From positions 62,001 to 126,000 of the forward strand of contig JAKLFY010000001.1 in NCBI GenBank assembly GCA_022710935.1: a stretch of DNA of 64,000 nt, written 5' to 3'. This document shows positions 20,534 to 29,141 of the stretch, in pieces (within the stretch, counting starts at the first letter, position 1; each line of letters starts with the position of its first letter). A program made the position numbers and the translations under genes. This stretch comes from Verrucomicrobiota bacterium. GTDB taxonomy: Bacteria > Verrucomicrobiota > Verrucomicrobiia > Limisphaerales > J093. The notes beneath the pieces were generated by a model. It had not been told where the DNA came from. It saw only the letters and a program-made list of their open reading frames with translations, and did not search any database.

Positions 20534-20608
20534 CTCCAGCGAGGTGGCGCCTCGGACCTAGGCGGCAGGTCACCAGGGAACCTGGAACCGTAGGCCGGTA
20601 TTCGCTGA

Positions 20609-20989
20609 CTACAGCGAAGTCTTGCCGGCGGCATGGGCCGCAGCCCATCGCGCTTTGGCCAGCGCAGAGAGACGTTTTCGCCCCGCCGCGGAGAGCTTGC
20701 GCTTTGGTTGGGACACAGGCTTGGCGGGAGCCTTGGGCGCAGGCTTGGCCGAGGTCGTTTTCTTTCCCTTGCGCTTTGCCCAGACCGCCTTCTGAGAGGC
20801 GGCAATCTTGGCCCGCGCCTCGGGGGACATTGTGCGTTTCTTGGCTGCCTTCTTCGAGGGGGCGGGAACCGGGGCCGGGCTGAGGCCCTGGATAGAAGCC
20901 AGTTCCTTTTCCAGAGCTTCGATCTTTTCGCGGATGGCAATAGCCCGCCGGAGTTGCGCCACTGACAGACTGCTCAGCGTTTGATTCAT
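20609..20989 (-). CDS. Lysine/alanine-rich basic protein, histone H1-like
   Basis: A 126-residue protein. The N-terminal 35 residues form a likely helical segment ('LRRAIAIREKIEALEKELAS'). The rest is very rich in Lys, Ala, Pro and Arg, with a NUMOD3-like motif 'SPEARAKIAASQKAVWAKRK' and a second related copy 'KLSAAGRKRLSALAKARWAA'. Similar small basic proteins occur widely in Verrucomicrobiota, where they are unannotated or described as histone H1-like. DNA binding is likely from composition and motif; its actual role is unknown. A standalone gene with no evident operon partner. Confidence 0.75.
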   Translation of the reverse strand: MNQTLSSLSVAQLRRAIAIREKIEALEKELASIQGLSPAPVPAPSKKAAKKRTMSPEARAKIAASQKAVWAKRKGKKTTSAKPAPKAPAKPVSQPKRKLSAAGRKRLSALAKARWAAAHAAGKTSL

Positions 20990-21084
20990 GATGTGAACTT
21001 GTATAGGATAAGAGTATCCTCGTCAACGGTAGATAACACGGCAGTTCACTTTGAGTCGATGTAGGATGGCGACTGCCTTGACGC

Positions 21085-21180
21085 GGCGCTGGGGCATGGA
21101 CTCCGTGGCGCTCAGGAGACTGACCGCTCTGCCTTGCGGTGTTGGCGCAAGGTAGACTGAAAAGCGCTGGGGAGTGCAGC
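21085..21180. repeat. Structured non-coding segment with hairpin and repeated GCGCTGGGG
   Basis: In the 229-base gap between the lysine-rich gene and the MscS gene there is a perfect 7-bp stem, CCTTGCG (21132-21138) with CGCAAGG (21146-21152), and the word GCGCTGGGG occurs on both sides (near 21086 and 21164). It resembles interspersed verrucomicrobial intergenic repeats, but no second copy was noticed in this window. Role unknown. Confidence 0.35.
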
Positions 21181-21218
21181 CTCGATGCAGTCTCAAAGCT
21201 CAGGCTGAAACTTCGGTC

Positions 21219-22490
21219 CTATTCCGTTCCCTCCTGTTTGACATAGATGGTGCGGGTGGGGAACGCGAACTCGATTTTCTCGGCATCGAAGCGTTCCTTG
21301 ATGGCGAGGTTCATCGCCTGGAGTCCGGCCAGGTAGTCCTTGTAGACCGTCGAGTTCCACCAATGGATCACAAGCAGGTTCAGCGAGCAGTCGGCGAACT
21401 TGTTGAAACTCAGCAGGACGTCGGCAGTCATCGGATGCCCGCGGTATACGTCTTCGAGAATGCGCAGGGCGCGCTGCACCTTCTCGGGGGGCGTGTCGTA
21501 CGTGATGCCGATATTCATGACCGTCTTGATGTTGGGGCGCTTGCTGATGTTCGTGATGGCGGCGTTGGCCACGGTCCGGTTGGGAATCGTCACGAGATGT
21601 CCATCGAGATTGCGCACGCGGGTGCTGCGCAATCCGATGGCTTCAACGGTGCCGTCCAGGTTGTCCAACTGCACGCGGTCGCCCACGCGGAACGGCTTGT
21701 CCACGAAGACAGCCACCGCGCCGAAGAGGTTCGAGAGGGTGTCCTGGGCGGCCAGACCGACAGCCAGACCGCCGATCGAGAGCGATGCGAGGAGTCCGGT
21801 GACATTGACGCCGAGGTTCTGGGTGGTCACCAGGATGGCCACAATCACGACGAACGTCTTGAGGCTCTTCCGGATCACGGGAAAGAGCTGCTTATCCAAC
21901 AGGGCCTCCTGTGTGGCTTCCACGCGCCGCTGCCATTCGCCCATCGCCAGGTCGACGATTCGGACGGCCACATAGGTCAAAGAACATGCCACCACAATCT
22001 TGAGCCCCGTCGAGAGAAAGGTGTTCGCGTAGTCGGGCCACTGGAACAGGTGCAAGCCGATATGGAGCAAGACGACGAAGACGACCACCTTCACGGGGCC
22101 TCGAGCCAACTCGACCAGCAAATCGTCGAACTTGGTCGTCGTGCGCGCGGTGACGGACTTGAGCGCACCCTGGAAAATGCGATCGACCAGTTTGGCCGCG
22201 TAGAATGCCAGAATGACGTAGAGCAGCGACGCGATGTACTGCCAGAGGGGGTTGCCCAGGACTTTCGTTTGCAGCCAGGCCACGCGATCGAGGCCAAAGG
22301 CCGACCAGACGGCATGTGTTTCGGGCGCCGGGGAGGCTGCGCCGGCCGCGGCCGCCGCATCGAGCCCGTTGGTGCCGGCCGCCTGGACAGCCAGCGTCAC
22401 GACGAGCCCGGCGATTCCGATTGCCACAGGCGCAGCGGCGCTCAGGGCGCAAAGGGAGTGTCTCGAGGATTCAGGTCGATATGCATTCAT
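21219..22490 (-). CDS. MscS-family small-conductance mechanosensitive channel
   Basis: A 423-residue membrane protein with an N-terminal hydrophobic segment or signal peptide and several transmembrane helices. The pore helix and beta domain of MscS follow: 'SIGGLAVGLAAQDTLSNLFG' and 'DKPFRVGDRVQLDNLDGTVE', then 'IGLRSTRVRNLDGHLVTIPN'. The C-terminal alpha/beta cage domain ends at 'RTIYVKQEG'. It should release osmolytes on hypo-osmotic shock, or act as a related channel. A GGAAG-like sequence precedes the ATG at 22490. It lies 115 bases downstream of the P-type ATPase start region but runs in its own unit. Confidence 0.93.
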   Translation of the reverse strand: MNAYRPESSRHSLCALSAAAPVAIGIAGLVVTLAVQAAGTNGLDAAAAAGAASPAPETHAVWSAFGLDRVAWLQTKVLGNPLWQYIASLLYVILAFYAAKLVDRIFQGALKSVTARTTTKFDDLLVELARGPVKVVVFVVLLHIGLHLFQWPDYANTFLSTGLKIVVACSLTYVAVRIVDLAMGEWQRRVEATQEALLDKQLFPVIRKSLKTFVVIVAILVTTQNLGVNVTGLLASLSIGGLAVGLAAQDTLSNLFGAVAVFVDKPFRVGDRVQLDNLDGTVEAIGLRSTRVRNLDGHLVTIPNRTVANAAITNISKRPNIKTVMNIGITYDTPPEKVQRALRILEDVYRGHPMTADVLLSFNKFADCSLNLLVIHWWNSTVYKDYLAGLQAMNLAIKERFDAEKIEFAFPTRTIYVKQEGTE

Positions 22491-22605
22491 GTCTTCTTCT
22501 TCCTACTCGATGATGTCAACAGTTTGTGGATGTTCGCCTAGCCCGCGTGTTTCATGGCTGTGACCATGGCAAAGTCGAGAACTCTGGAGCATGAATCAAT
22601 GCGGG

Positions 22606-25350
22606 CTAGCGAGTCGCGTCCTTTGCCATCGCGCGTCGGCGCGCATCGACCCACTTTTTCAGTTCAACGGCCAGGAATACGAACAGGCCGACACCGACGA
22701 TCTTGAGCCAGACAAGGGCGTCGATGGGCGCGCTGTGGAACAGTCTGTTCATGAAAGGGAGGTAGGTGAAGGCCAACTGGGCGGCCATCATGACTGCCAC
22801 ACCGCCCACCACCCACGGGTTCGAAAAGACGCCCAGAGACAGGAACGGGCGGGTGAGGGAGCGGCAGTTCAGCAGATAGAACGCCTCGACCATGACGACA
22901 ACGTTGACCACCACCGTGCGGGCCTCCGGGAGCGGTGTGCCGCGGAGATCCTCCCACTCGAACAGGCCGAATCCGCCGGCCATCATGATGAGCGACACAA
23001 GAACGATGCGGACGATTAACCGGGGCGTCAGGATTGGCTGGGCCGGCTCACGGGGCGGGCGCGCCATAAGGCCGGCCTCCTTCGGCTCGAACACGAGGGT
23101 CAGACCGAGCAACAGGGCGGTGCTCATGTTGATCCACAGGAGCTGCACCGGGAGCACCGGCAGGGCCGTCCCCGCGAGGACCGCGGCCAGGATCAGCAGG
23201 CCCTCGCCGCCGTTGGTGGGCAGGGTCCAGGCGATGAACTTGGTCAGATTGTCGAACACGTTGCGCCCCTCCTCGACGGCCGCCTCGATCGAGGCGAAAT
23301 TGTCGTCGGTCAGAATCATGTCGGCCGCATTCTTGGAGACGTCCGTGCCGGTGATGCCCATCGCCACACCGATGTCCGCCTGCTTGAGCGCCGGAGCGTC
23401 ATTCACGCCATCGCCGGTCATGGCGACGATGTGCCCCCGCTTCTGGAGCGACTGCACCAAACGCAGTTTTTGCTCCGGCGCGACACGCGCGAAGACCGCT
23501 GCGCGCTCGGCGACATCGGGCATCGCGTCCTCCGAGACCTGTTCCAACTCCCGTCCGGTGACGGCCGCCGGCTCCGCGCCGCCGCCCTTGCCCCCGCGCA
23601 GGCCGAGTTGCCGGGCGATGGCGACGGCGGTGCCCTTGTGGTCGCCCGTGATCATCTTGACCTCGATGCCCGCCGACTGACATCGGGCGACGGCGCGAAT
23701 CGCTTCGGCGCGAGGCGGATCGATCATTCCCTGCAAGCCCAACAAGGTCAGGCCGCCCGCCACATCCTCCCGTGCGAGGCGGGCGTGGCCGACAGGCAGA
23801 CGGCGGCAGGCGAACGCCAGCACGCGCAGCCCTTCAGAGGCCATCGCATCAACCGCGCGGTGGACCGCCACCGCGTCGATGGGCACTTCATTTCCACCGG
23901 CATCGAGGACTTGGCGGCAACTGTCCAGCAGACGTTCGACCGACCCTTTCTTGTAGATGATGCGCCCGTCGCCGTCGCGGTGGAGCGTGGCCATATACAT
24001 GTGCTCGGACTCGAACGGGAGAACGTCGACGCGGGGCTGCTGTTCGTTGACCTCCTGCAGATCGAGGCCGGCCTTTTGCCCGGCAACGATCAGCGCGGCT
24101 TCGGTCGGGTCGCCTTCGACCTGGAGTCGATCTTCTTTGCGGACGAGTTGTGTGTCGTTGCAGAGGAGGCCGGCGAGCAATGTCTTGCGCAGGGCCTGGT
24201 TTGCGCCGATGTCGGCCTTCTGGCCATCGCGCTGGAGATCCCCCTTGGCTTCGTAGCCGCCGCCGGTCACTTCCCAGATCTGCCCGCCGGCCCAGATCCG
24301 GCTCACGGTCATCTGGTTTTCCGTGAGCGTGCCGGTCTTGTCGGAGCAGATGACCGTCGTGCTGCCCAGGGTTTCGACCGCCGGCATCTTGCGGATGATG
24401 GCGTGGCGTTGGGCCATGCGGGCGACGCCGATGGCGAGCGTGATCGTGACGGCGGCGGGGAGGCCTTCGGGAATCGCGCCCACGGCCAGCGCGACCGCGG
24501 CCATGAACATGTCGCCGACCGACTCGCCGCGCAGCACGCCAACAACGAAGGTGAGGGCCGCCAGGCCAAGGATGACATAGAGCAACAAGCGGCTGAACTC
24601 GGCGATCTTGCGTGTGAGCGGGGTCGAGAGATCAACCGCGCTCTCGATCATGGTCGCAATGCGGCCCATCTCGGTCCGGTCGCCGATGGCGGTCACCACA
24701 CCCTCGGCCTGTCCATAGGTCACGAGCGTGCCGGCATACCCGAGGTTCTTTCGATCGCCCAACACGGTGTCGGACGGCAAAGGCTCGATCCCTTTCCGCG
24801 CCGGGACGGATTCGCCCGTGAGCGCGGCTTCCTCGACCTGCAGGCTGCGGACATCGAAGAAGCGCATGTCGGCGGGCACGCTGTCCCCGGATTGGAGCAG
24901 CACGACGTCTCCAGGCACCAGTTCGGCCGAGGGCACGCGCTGCTTGCGCCCTCCGCGCCGGACGGTCGCCTCGGTGCGGACCATTCGGGCCAGGGCCTCG
25001 ATGGCCCGCTCGGCCTTGGACTCCTGAATGAAACCGATGACGGCATTGATGAAGACGACGCCGAAGATGACGGCCGCGTCCACCCACTCGCCGAGCGCGG
25101 CGGAAACAACTGCGGCGGCCAGCAGGATGTAGACGAGCGCCTGATTGAACTGCTGGAGGAACTTCATCCATGCCGGCGTGCCGCGGCGCGCGGTCATTTG
25201 GTTTGGCCCATACTCCATCTGGCGCCGATTGACCTCGTCCGGATCGAGGCCCGATCTCAAGTCCACCTCCAATTGGCGAGCCGCGTCGTCGCGGGAGATT
25301 TCGTGCCAGCGAATCTCTTCGGTCTTATTCATAGGCGAGTCTGCAGTCAT
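22606..25350 (-). CDS. P2-type cation-transporting ATPase (CtpF/PMR1-like)
   Basis: About 914 residues with the full P-type layout: N-terminal cation ATPase domain ('WHEISRDDAARQLEVDL'), actuator motif 'TGES', helix 4 'PEGLP' and phosphorylation motif 'DKTGTLTEN' (near residue 350). The hinge motif 'TGDGVNDAPAL' comes later. PEGLP points to the P2 group. In helix 6, 'LWINMSTALLLG' has Ala where SERCA-type calcium pumps carry Asp in 'N..TD'. This variant is known from CtpF-like mycobacterial pumps, so calcium is plausible but not proven. Starts at 25401 and 25332 are also in frame; none has a good ribosome binding site. Confidence 0.93.
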   Translation of the reverse strand: MTADSPMNKTEEIRWHEISRDDAARQLEVDLRSGLDPDEVNRRQMEYGPNQMTARRGTPAWMKFLQQFNQALVYILLAAAVVSAALGEWVDAAVIFGVVFINAVIGFIQESKAERAIEALARMVRTEATVRRGGRKQRVPSAELVPGDVVLLQSGDSVPADMRFFDVRSLQVEEAALTGESVPARKGIEPLPSDTVLGDRKNLGYAGTLVTYGQAEGVVTAIGDRTEMGRIATMIESAVDLSTPLTRKIAEFSRLLLYVILGLAALTFVVGVLRGESVGDMFMAAVALAVGAIPEGLPAAVTITLAIGVARMAQRHAIIRKMPAVETLGSTTVICSDKTGTLTENQMTVSRIWAGGQIWEVTGGGYEAKGDLQRDGQKADIGANQALRKTLLAGLLCNDTQLVRKEDRLQVEGDPTEAALIVAGQKAGLDLQEVNEQQPRVDVLPFESEHMYMATLHRDGDGRIIYKKGSVERLLDSCRQVLDAGGNEVPIDAVAVHRAVDAMASEGLRVLAFACRRLPVGHARLAREDVAGGLTLLGLQGMIDPPRAEAIRAVARCQSAGIEVKMITGDHKGTAVAIARQLGLRGGKGGGAEPAAVTGRELEQVSEDAMPDVAERAAVFARVAPEQKLRLVQSLQKRGHIVAMTGDGVNDAPALKQADIGVAMGITGTDVSKNAADMILTDDNFASIEAAVEEGRNVFDNLTKFIAWTLPTNGGEGLLILAAVLAGTALPVLPVQLLWINMSTALLLGLTLVFEPKEAGLMARPPREPAQPILTPRLIVRIVLVSLIMMAGGFGLFEWEDLRGTPLPEARTVVVNVVVMVEAFYLLNCRSLTRPFLSLGVFSNPWVVGGVAVMMAAQLAFTYLPFMNRLFHSAPIDALVWLKIVGVGLFVFLAVELKKWVDARRRAMAKDATR

Positions 25351-25446
25351 GGTTTGTGTCGGTGCCGTTGGCCTCGTCCGTGCTCTATTGTCGATCCTCA
25401 TTCTCTCGCTCGGGGCGCGTCCGGCGTCTGGCTTCAGCTCGCCGGC

Positions 25447-25965
25447 TCACGCCCGCACGCGGGCCGGGCGGCGGAACCGGCGCTGATGGTCGCGGGCGTG
25501 ACGGCGAAAATACGCCAGCGCACCGGGGCGAATCTGCCGGTAGATCAGTCGTAGAACCAGGTATACGGTGAGCCCGGCCAGCGCACTGTTGACAATCGCA
25601 CCGAGGGTGAAGGTCTGTCCCCACACCAGCGCATCCATCGTCTTGGGAGTCACGTCCTCGAATTCGTCGATCATCACGGGCGGGCGAATGAACAAGCTGC
25701 CCGCGCGCATGTTGAAGTAGAAAAGAAGCGGCCAGAAAAAGGTCAGAGAGGCTGCTCCGACCAGGCCGGCCACCATGTTGCCTCCGAGCAGACGGGCCAG
25801 GGCGGCCGAGATCACTACGCCGAATCCGAACGTCGGGAAGAAGTTGACCACGAGCCCCAATGCAAATCCGCGGGCCACCCGTTCGCTCTGTCCGCGAATG
25901 CGGAAGAGGCGGATCAGGTTCAACACAAAACAGCGCTCAACGGTCAGCCAGAGCCGGACTCGCAT
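25447..25965 (-). CDS. DUF2062 domain membrane protein
   Basis: A 172-residue protein with three or four hydrophobic segments. The sequence 'ARGFALGLVVNFFPTFGFG' and the following 'LARLLGGNMVAGLVGAASL' match the DUF2062 pattern, in which a short cytoplasmic region precedes helices with conserved Gly/Pro. The C-terminus is strongly basic. DUF2062 proteins have no settled function; some are fused to or encoded near glycosyltransferases. Its neighbours here (an ATPase and an endonuclease-like gene) give no hint. Confidence 0.85.
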   Translation of the reverse strand: MRVRLWLTVERCFVLNLIRLFRIRGQSERVARGFALGLVVNFFPTFGFGVVISAALARLLGGNMVAGLVGAASLTFFWPLLFYFNMRAGSLFIRPPVMIDEFEDVTPKTMDALVWGQTFTLGAIVNSALAGLTVYLVLRLIYRQIRPGALAYFRRHARDHQRRFRRPARVRA

Positions 25966-25998
25966 CGAGCAGGATAGTGTTTCGTCCCGACGCTTGGT

Positions 25999-26712
25999 TC
26001 AAGAGCGAACGCCCCCGCCGCAATCGCGCGGAAGGGCAGGGGACCGGGGCAGGAGGGTGCGGAGGGGGCAGCGTTCACATCGCGGTTGACGCTTGCGGCA
26101 GTATTCCTTGCCCACCATGACGAGCTGAGCATGGTAATCCCGCCAATAGTCAAGTCGGGCCGATCGCGGCGTGTGGCTGAGGGAGCGGACGCAGACGGAC
26201 TGGAGATCCGAGTAGGTCGCCTCCGCGGGACACCATGCGTGCCGGAGGAAGATCCGCTTGGTGTAGGCGTCGATGACGAAGCTCAAATGGCCGCTCGCGT
26301 ACAGAAGCATGCTGTCGGCGGTCTCGGGGCCGATGCCGTGAATGCCGAGCAGGCGCTTGCGGACCTGCTGAGTCGGGCCGGCGAACAGGCGCTCGAGATC
26401 CGCGTCGAATTCGTTGACCAGCACCGAAAGGAATGAGCGCAGCCGCCGTGTCTTGACGTTGAAGTAGCCCGCGGGCTTAAGCAGTGCGGCGAGCTTGGGC
26501 TGGTCGAGGCGCAGGAGTTGGCGCGGGTCGATCGAGGCGGCGTGTTTGAGGTTGGCGATTGCGCGTTCGACGTTATTCCAACTTGTGTTTTGGGTGAGGA
26601 TGGCGCCGAGACAGACTTCGATGGGGGAAGAGGCGGGCCACCAATGGAGGTGGCCGTGCGTGGCGCGCATCAGGCGATAGGCTTGACGCAGATCATGAAT
26701 TAAATATAACAT
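25999..26712 (-). CDS. Endonuclease III-like HhH-GPD protein (COG2231 type)
   Basis: About 237 residues. The HhH-GPD fold is visible: 'EVCLGAILTQNTSWNNVERA', then the helix-hairpin-helix 'LLGIHGIGPETADSMLLYA' and the catalytic Asp in 'FVIDAYTKR'. Endonuclease III has a Lys in the hairpin (GVGRKTA); here that position is Glu (GIGPETA), so a beta-lyase reaction is not expected. The C-terminal Fe-S cysteines fit C-x6-C-x2-C ('CRKRQPRCERC'), but the fourth Cys is 15 residues on rather than five. The start at 26712 is chosen because it leaves 17 bases after the preceding gene, whereas an ATG at 26781 would overlap it by 52 bases. Confidence 0.85.
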   Translation of the reverse strand: MLYLIHDLRQAYRLMRATHGHLHWWPASSPIEVCLGAILTQNTSWNNVERAIANLKHAASIDPRQLLRLDQPKLAALLKPAGYFNVKTRRLRSFLSVLVNEFDADLERLFAGPTQQVRKRLLGIHGIGPETADSMLLYASGHLSFVIDAYTKRIFLRHAWCPAEATYSDLQSVCVRSLSHTPRSARLDYWRDYHAQLVMVGKEYCRKRQPRCERCPLRTLLPRSPALPRDCGGGVRS

Positions 26713-26729
26713 ATATTGTGCGAATAACA

Positions 26730-27971
26730 CTACCGCACCGACCAGCCTGTTCGCACGCTCATAGGCCAATACACCATCCAAAATCGACCTGTCACCAGGT
26801 CCGCCCTGAAATCACCCCACCTCCGCCCATCCAGACTCGTCAGTGTGTTGTCGCCCATCACCAGACAATGACCCCGACGCACCACAAACTCCGTTCGCTC
26901 GTTCGGAAACCTCGGCGCAACCGTCCCTGGGCGAATCCGGTACCTCCGCGCCGTGCCATCGTTCATGTGGCCCGAGTATTGGCTGTCACGTGGCGGACCC
27001 GAGAAACTGTAGATCTGGTCGAAGCCCGGCGTGTCGGTATCGAGACGGACGCCATTGATCACGAGATGGCGATCGTTGCCAATGCGCACCCTTTCACCGC
27101 CCGTCGCGACCAAGCGCTTCATGAAATGCGTGCCTTCCTGCACGTTCGTGATGCCGGTCGTCCTGAAAACGATGATCTCGCCCCGGCGCGGCCTCCGGAA
27201 GTTGTAGGTCAAGCGATCGACCAGGACCCGGTCACCCGCGGTGCAAACCAGTTTCATCAGGTCTTCCCCGGCTCGGTAGTGGCGATTGGGGTCCAGGCGG
27301 GCGTGGGCAAAGATGGCACGGTCCTGCGGAGACGGGAACGGATTGGGGATCTCGGGCGGAGGCGACCAGATCCGGTAGTGTGTCCCGCCCACGACAAAAT
27401 CCTGTTTGTGACAGATTGGCACAAACCACAACCATGGGAATGCCGGCTCGACCGGTCCGATCCAGCTCAGTTGACCGTTGGTTTTGGCGACGAAATGGAA
27501 ATAGCGTCTGCCATGGACCAGCCGTTCGATGAGACGGTTCAGGCCTGTCGGCACGGCGACATCGGGCGAGGATTGGAGGTTTTCGACGGTGATGCCGTAG
27601 AGCGTTGGCTGCATCGACCCCGATGGGATTGTCATGGGCTGCACGAAGAATGTCCTGGCTGCCAGGACAAGGACGCAGGCCATGACGACGAGTTCGAGAG
27701 ACTCGCGATGCAGTCGGCGCGAGAGTCCGTCGAGCCGGAGTGCGGCGACGGCCTTGAGCCGTTCGGAGCAGGCGTGGATTGCGGTCAGGGATTCCGCGGT
27801 CGCGAGGGCATGTCTGAGGTCGTCGAGGGCGCCCTGCACCTCGGCGGCGTTTTCTGGAGGGAGTCGATCGCGCTGGAAGGCGTGGAGGCGGCGGACGATC
27901 CGATGCTGATCGACGGCCTGGCGGACGATGCGCGAGGTCAGCCAGTGCCAGATGCCCCGAGCCAGCTTCAC
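26730..27971 (-). CDS. lepB: Signal peptidase I, paralogue a
   Basis: A 413-residue type I signal peptidase with a long cytoplasmic N-terminus and one transmembrane segment ('LVVMACVLVLAARTFFV') directly before the catalytic box 'IPSGSMQPTLYG'. The second Ser of SGSM is the nucleophile and the Lys of 'HFMKRLVATGGE' is the general base. Box E is 'MGDNTLTSLDGRRWG'. The start is a GTG whose bases overlap the TGA of the upstream paralogue (GTGA), implying translational coupling. It is larger than E. coli LepB because of insertions between the Ser and Lys boxes. Confidence 0.93.
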   Translation of the reverse strand: MKLARGIWHWLTSRIVRQAVDQHRIVRRLHAFQRDRLPPENAAEVQGALDDLRHALATAESLTAIHACSERLKAVAALRLDGLSRRLHRESLELVVMACVLVLAARTFFVQPMTIPSGSMQPTLYGITVENLQSSPDVAVPTGLNRLIERLVHGRRYFHFVAKTNGQLSWIGPVEPAFPWLWFVPICHKQDFVVGGTHYRIWSPPPEIPNPFPSPQDRAIFAHARLDPNRHYRAGEDLMKLVCTAGDRVLVDRLTYNFRRPRRGEIIVFRTTGITNVQEGTHFMKRLVATGGERVRIGNDRHLVINGVRLDTDTPGFDQIYSFSGPPRDSQYSGHMNDGTARRYRIRPGTVAPRFPNERTEFVVRRGHCLVMGDNTLTSLDGRRWGDFRADLVTGRFWMVYWPMSVRTGWSVR

Positions 27972-29137
27972 CAGTAGATCAGACCAAACCGTTCAGTGAA
28001 TGGCCAGAAGACGAAGAGCCCCTTGCCCACGACCTTGTCGCACGGGAAGTCGCCCCAAGCCCGGCCGTCGAAGCTGTTGAGCGTATTGTCTCCAAAGGCC
28101 AGGTAATGGTTCGGCCGCACGATCACCTCCCTGTGCTCGTCGGGAAACAACGGGGCGATGCTGCGGCCCAGGACTGCCATGGCCACCTTGTCGTTCACGT
28201 GACCGGAAAACACGCTCTCGCGCGGCGGCGTGCTGAACGCGTAGACGCGCTCGAAATGGCGCATGTGGCGGTCGAGTCTCCGCCCGTCGACCACCACATG
28301 CCGGTCGTCGCCGATGCGGACCCGCTCGCCTCCCATTGCGATGAGGCGTTTGATGTAGTGGGTGTGCTGGATGAGCCCGGGAATGCCGGTCGAGGTGAAC
28401 ACGATGGTCTCTCCGCGCTTGGGTCGGCGAAAATTGTAGGTGAACCGGTCGACGAACAGGCGGTCGCCGCTCGAGACCTTGAGGCGCAGCACGGTTTGGC
28501 CCTTGTCGAAGTGCCGGCCCGGCTCGGCGCCGCAGAAGCGATCGAGGTTGTCCGGCGGCCAGTAGAACGTGTAGGAATCCTTGCCTACCACAAAGCGCTG
28601 GAATCTGACGAATCCGAGCATGCGCGACACGGGCTTGATTTGGAGAGGGCCGCTGTCTTTGGCGATCCAATGGTGGTAGTCGATGCCCTTGAACCAGTGC
28701 AGGATGCGGACCGCGCGCGGCGGGATTGGCGCCTCTGGATTGCCCTCGGGCAGCGGGGTGATCACGTTGCCGTACAAGGTCGGCTGGGCGGATCCGGACG
28801 GGATCTTCATGGGCTGAAGGAAGAAGCAGAAGATGGTCAGGATCAGCACGCCGCTTACAAGAAACTCCTTGATGTTCTCTCGAGCGCTGGCGTTGGGATA
28901 GGGCTGGAGCCATCGCGCGGCGCATTCCTCGAGCCGGCTTGCGGCGGACCGGATGGCTTGGTTGTCTGAGGCGGCTTTCAGTTCGTCGCCGAAAGCCGCC
29001 AGCCCGGTTTCGAGCTCGGCGATGGCCCTGGGCGGGAGAAGATCGCGCTGCGAATTCAGGACCATGCGGACCTGCTTGCGCAGTTCGGTGGCATCGCGGA
29101 ATGGGCGGGAGAGGAACCAACGGAAGATGGCGTGCAT
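27968..29137 (-). CDS. lepB: Signal peptidase I, paralogue b (SGSA variant)
   Basis: 389 residues, same architecture as paralogue a: N-terminal cytoplasmic region, one membrane helix ('FLVSGVLILTIFCFFLQP'), catalytic box, Lys box 'HYIKRLIAMGGERVRIG' and box E 'FGDNTLNSFDGRAWG'. The Ser box reads 'IPSGSAQPTLYG', with Ala where nearly all signal peptidases have Met after the nucleophile; the codon is GCC. Ser and Lys are both intact, so it may be active with altered substrate positioning. It starts four bases after lepA and overlaps paralogue a by four bases, giving a lepA-lepB-lepB operon. Confidence 0.92.
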   Translation of the reverse strand: MHAIFRWFLSRPFRDATELRKQVRMVLNSQRDLLPPRAIAELETGLAAFGDELKAASDNQAIRSAASRLEECAARWLQPYPNASARENIKEFLVSGVLILTIFCFFLQPMKIPSGSAQPTLYGNVITPLPEGNPEAPIPPRAVRILHWFKGIDYHHWIAKDSGPLQIKPVSRMLGFVRFQRFVVGKDSYTFYWPPDNLDRFCGAEPGRHFDKGQTVLRLKVSSGDRLFVDRFTYNFRRPKRGETIVFTSTGIPGLIQHTHYIKRLIAMGGERVRIGDDRHVVVDGRRLDRHMRHFERVYAFSTPPRESVFSGHVNDKVAMAVLGRSIAPLFPDEHREVIVRPNHYLAFGDNTLNSFDGRAWGDFPCDKVVGKGLFVFWPFTERFGLIYW

Positions 29138-29141
29138 GGGG

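Noticed and set aside
23431-25554. A 707-codon open frame antisense to the P-type ATPase gene
   Set aside because: Its translation is Arg/His/Asp-rich with no domain, and it mirrors the third-position GC bias of the ATPase gene, which has all family motifs.
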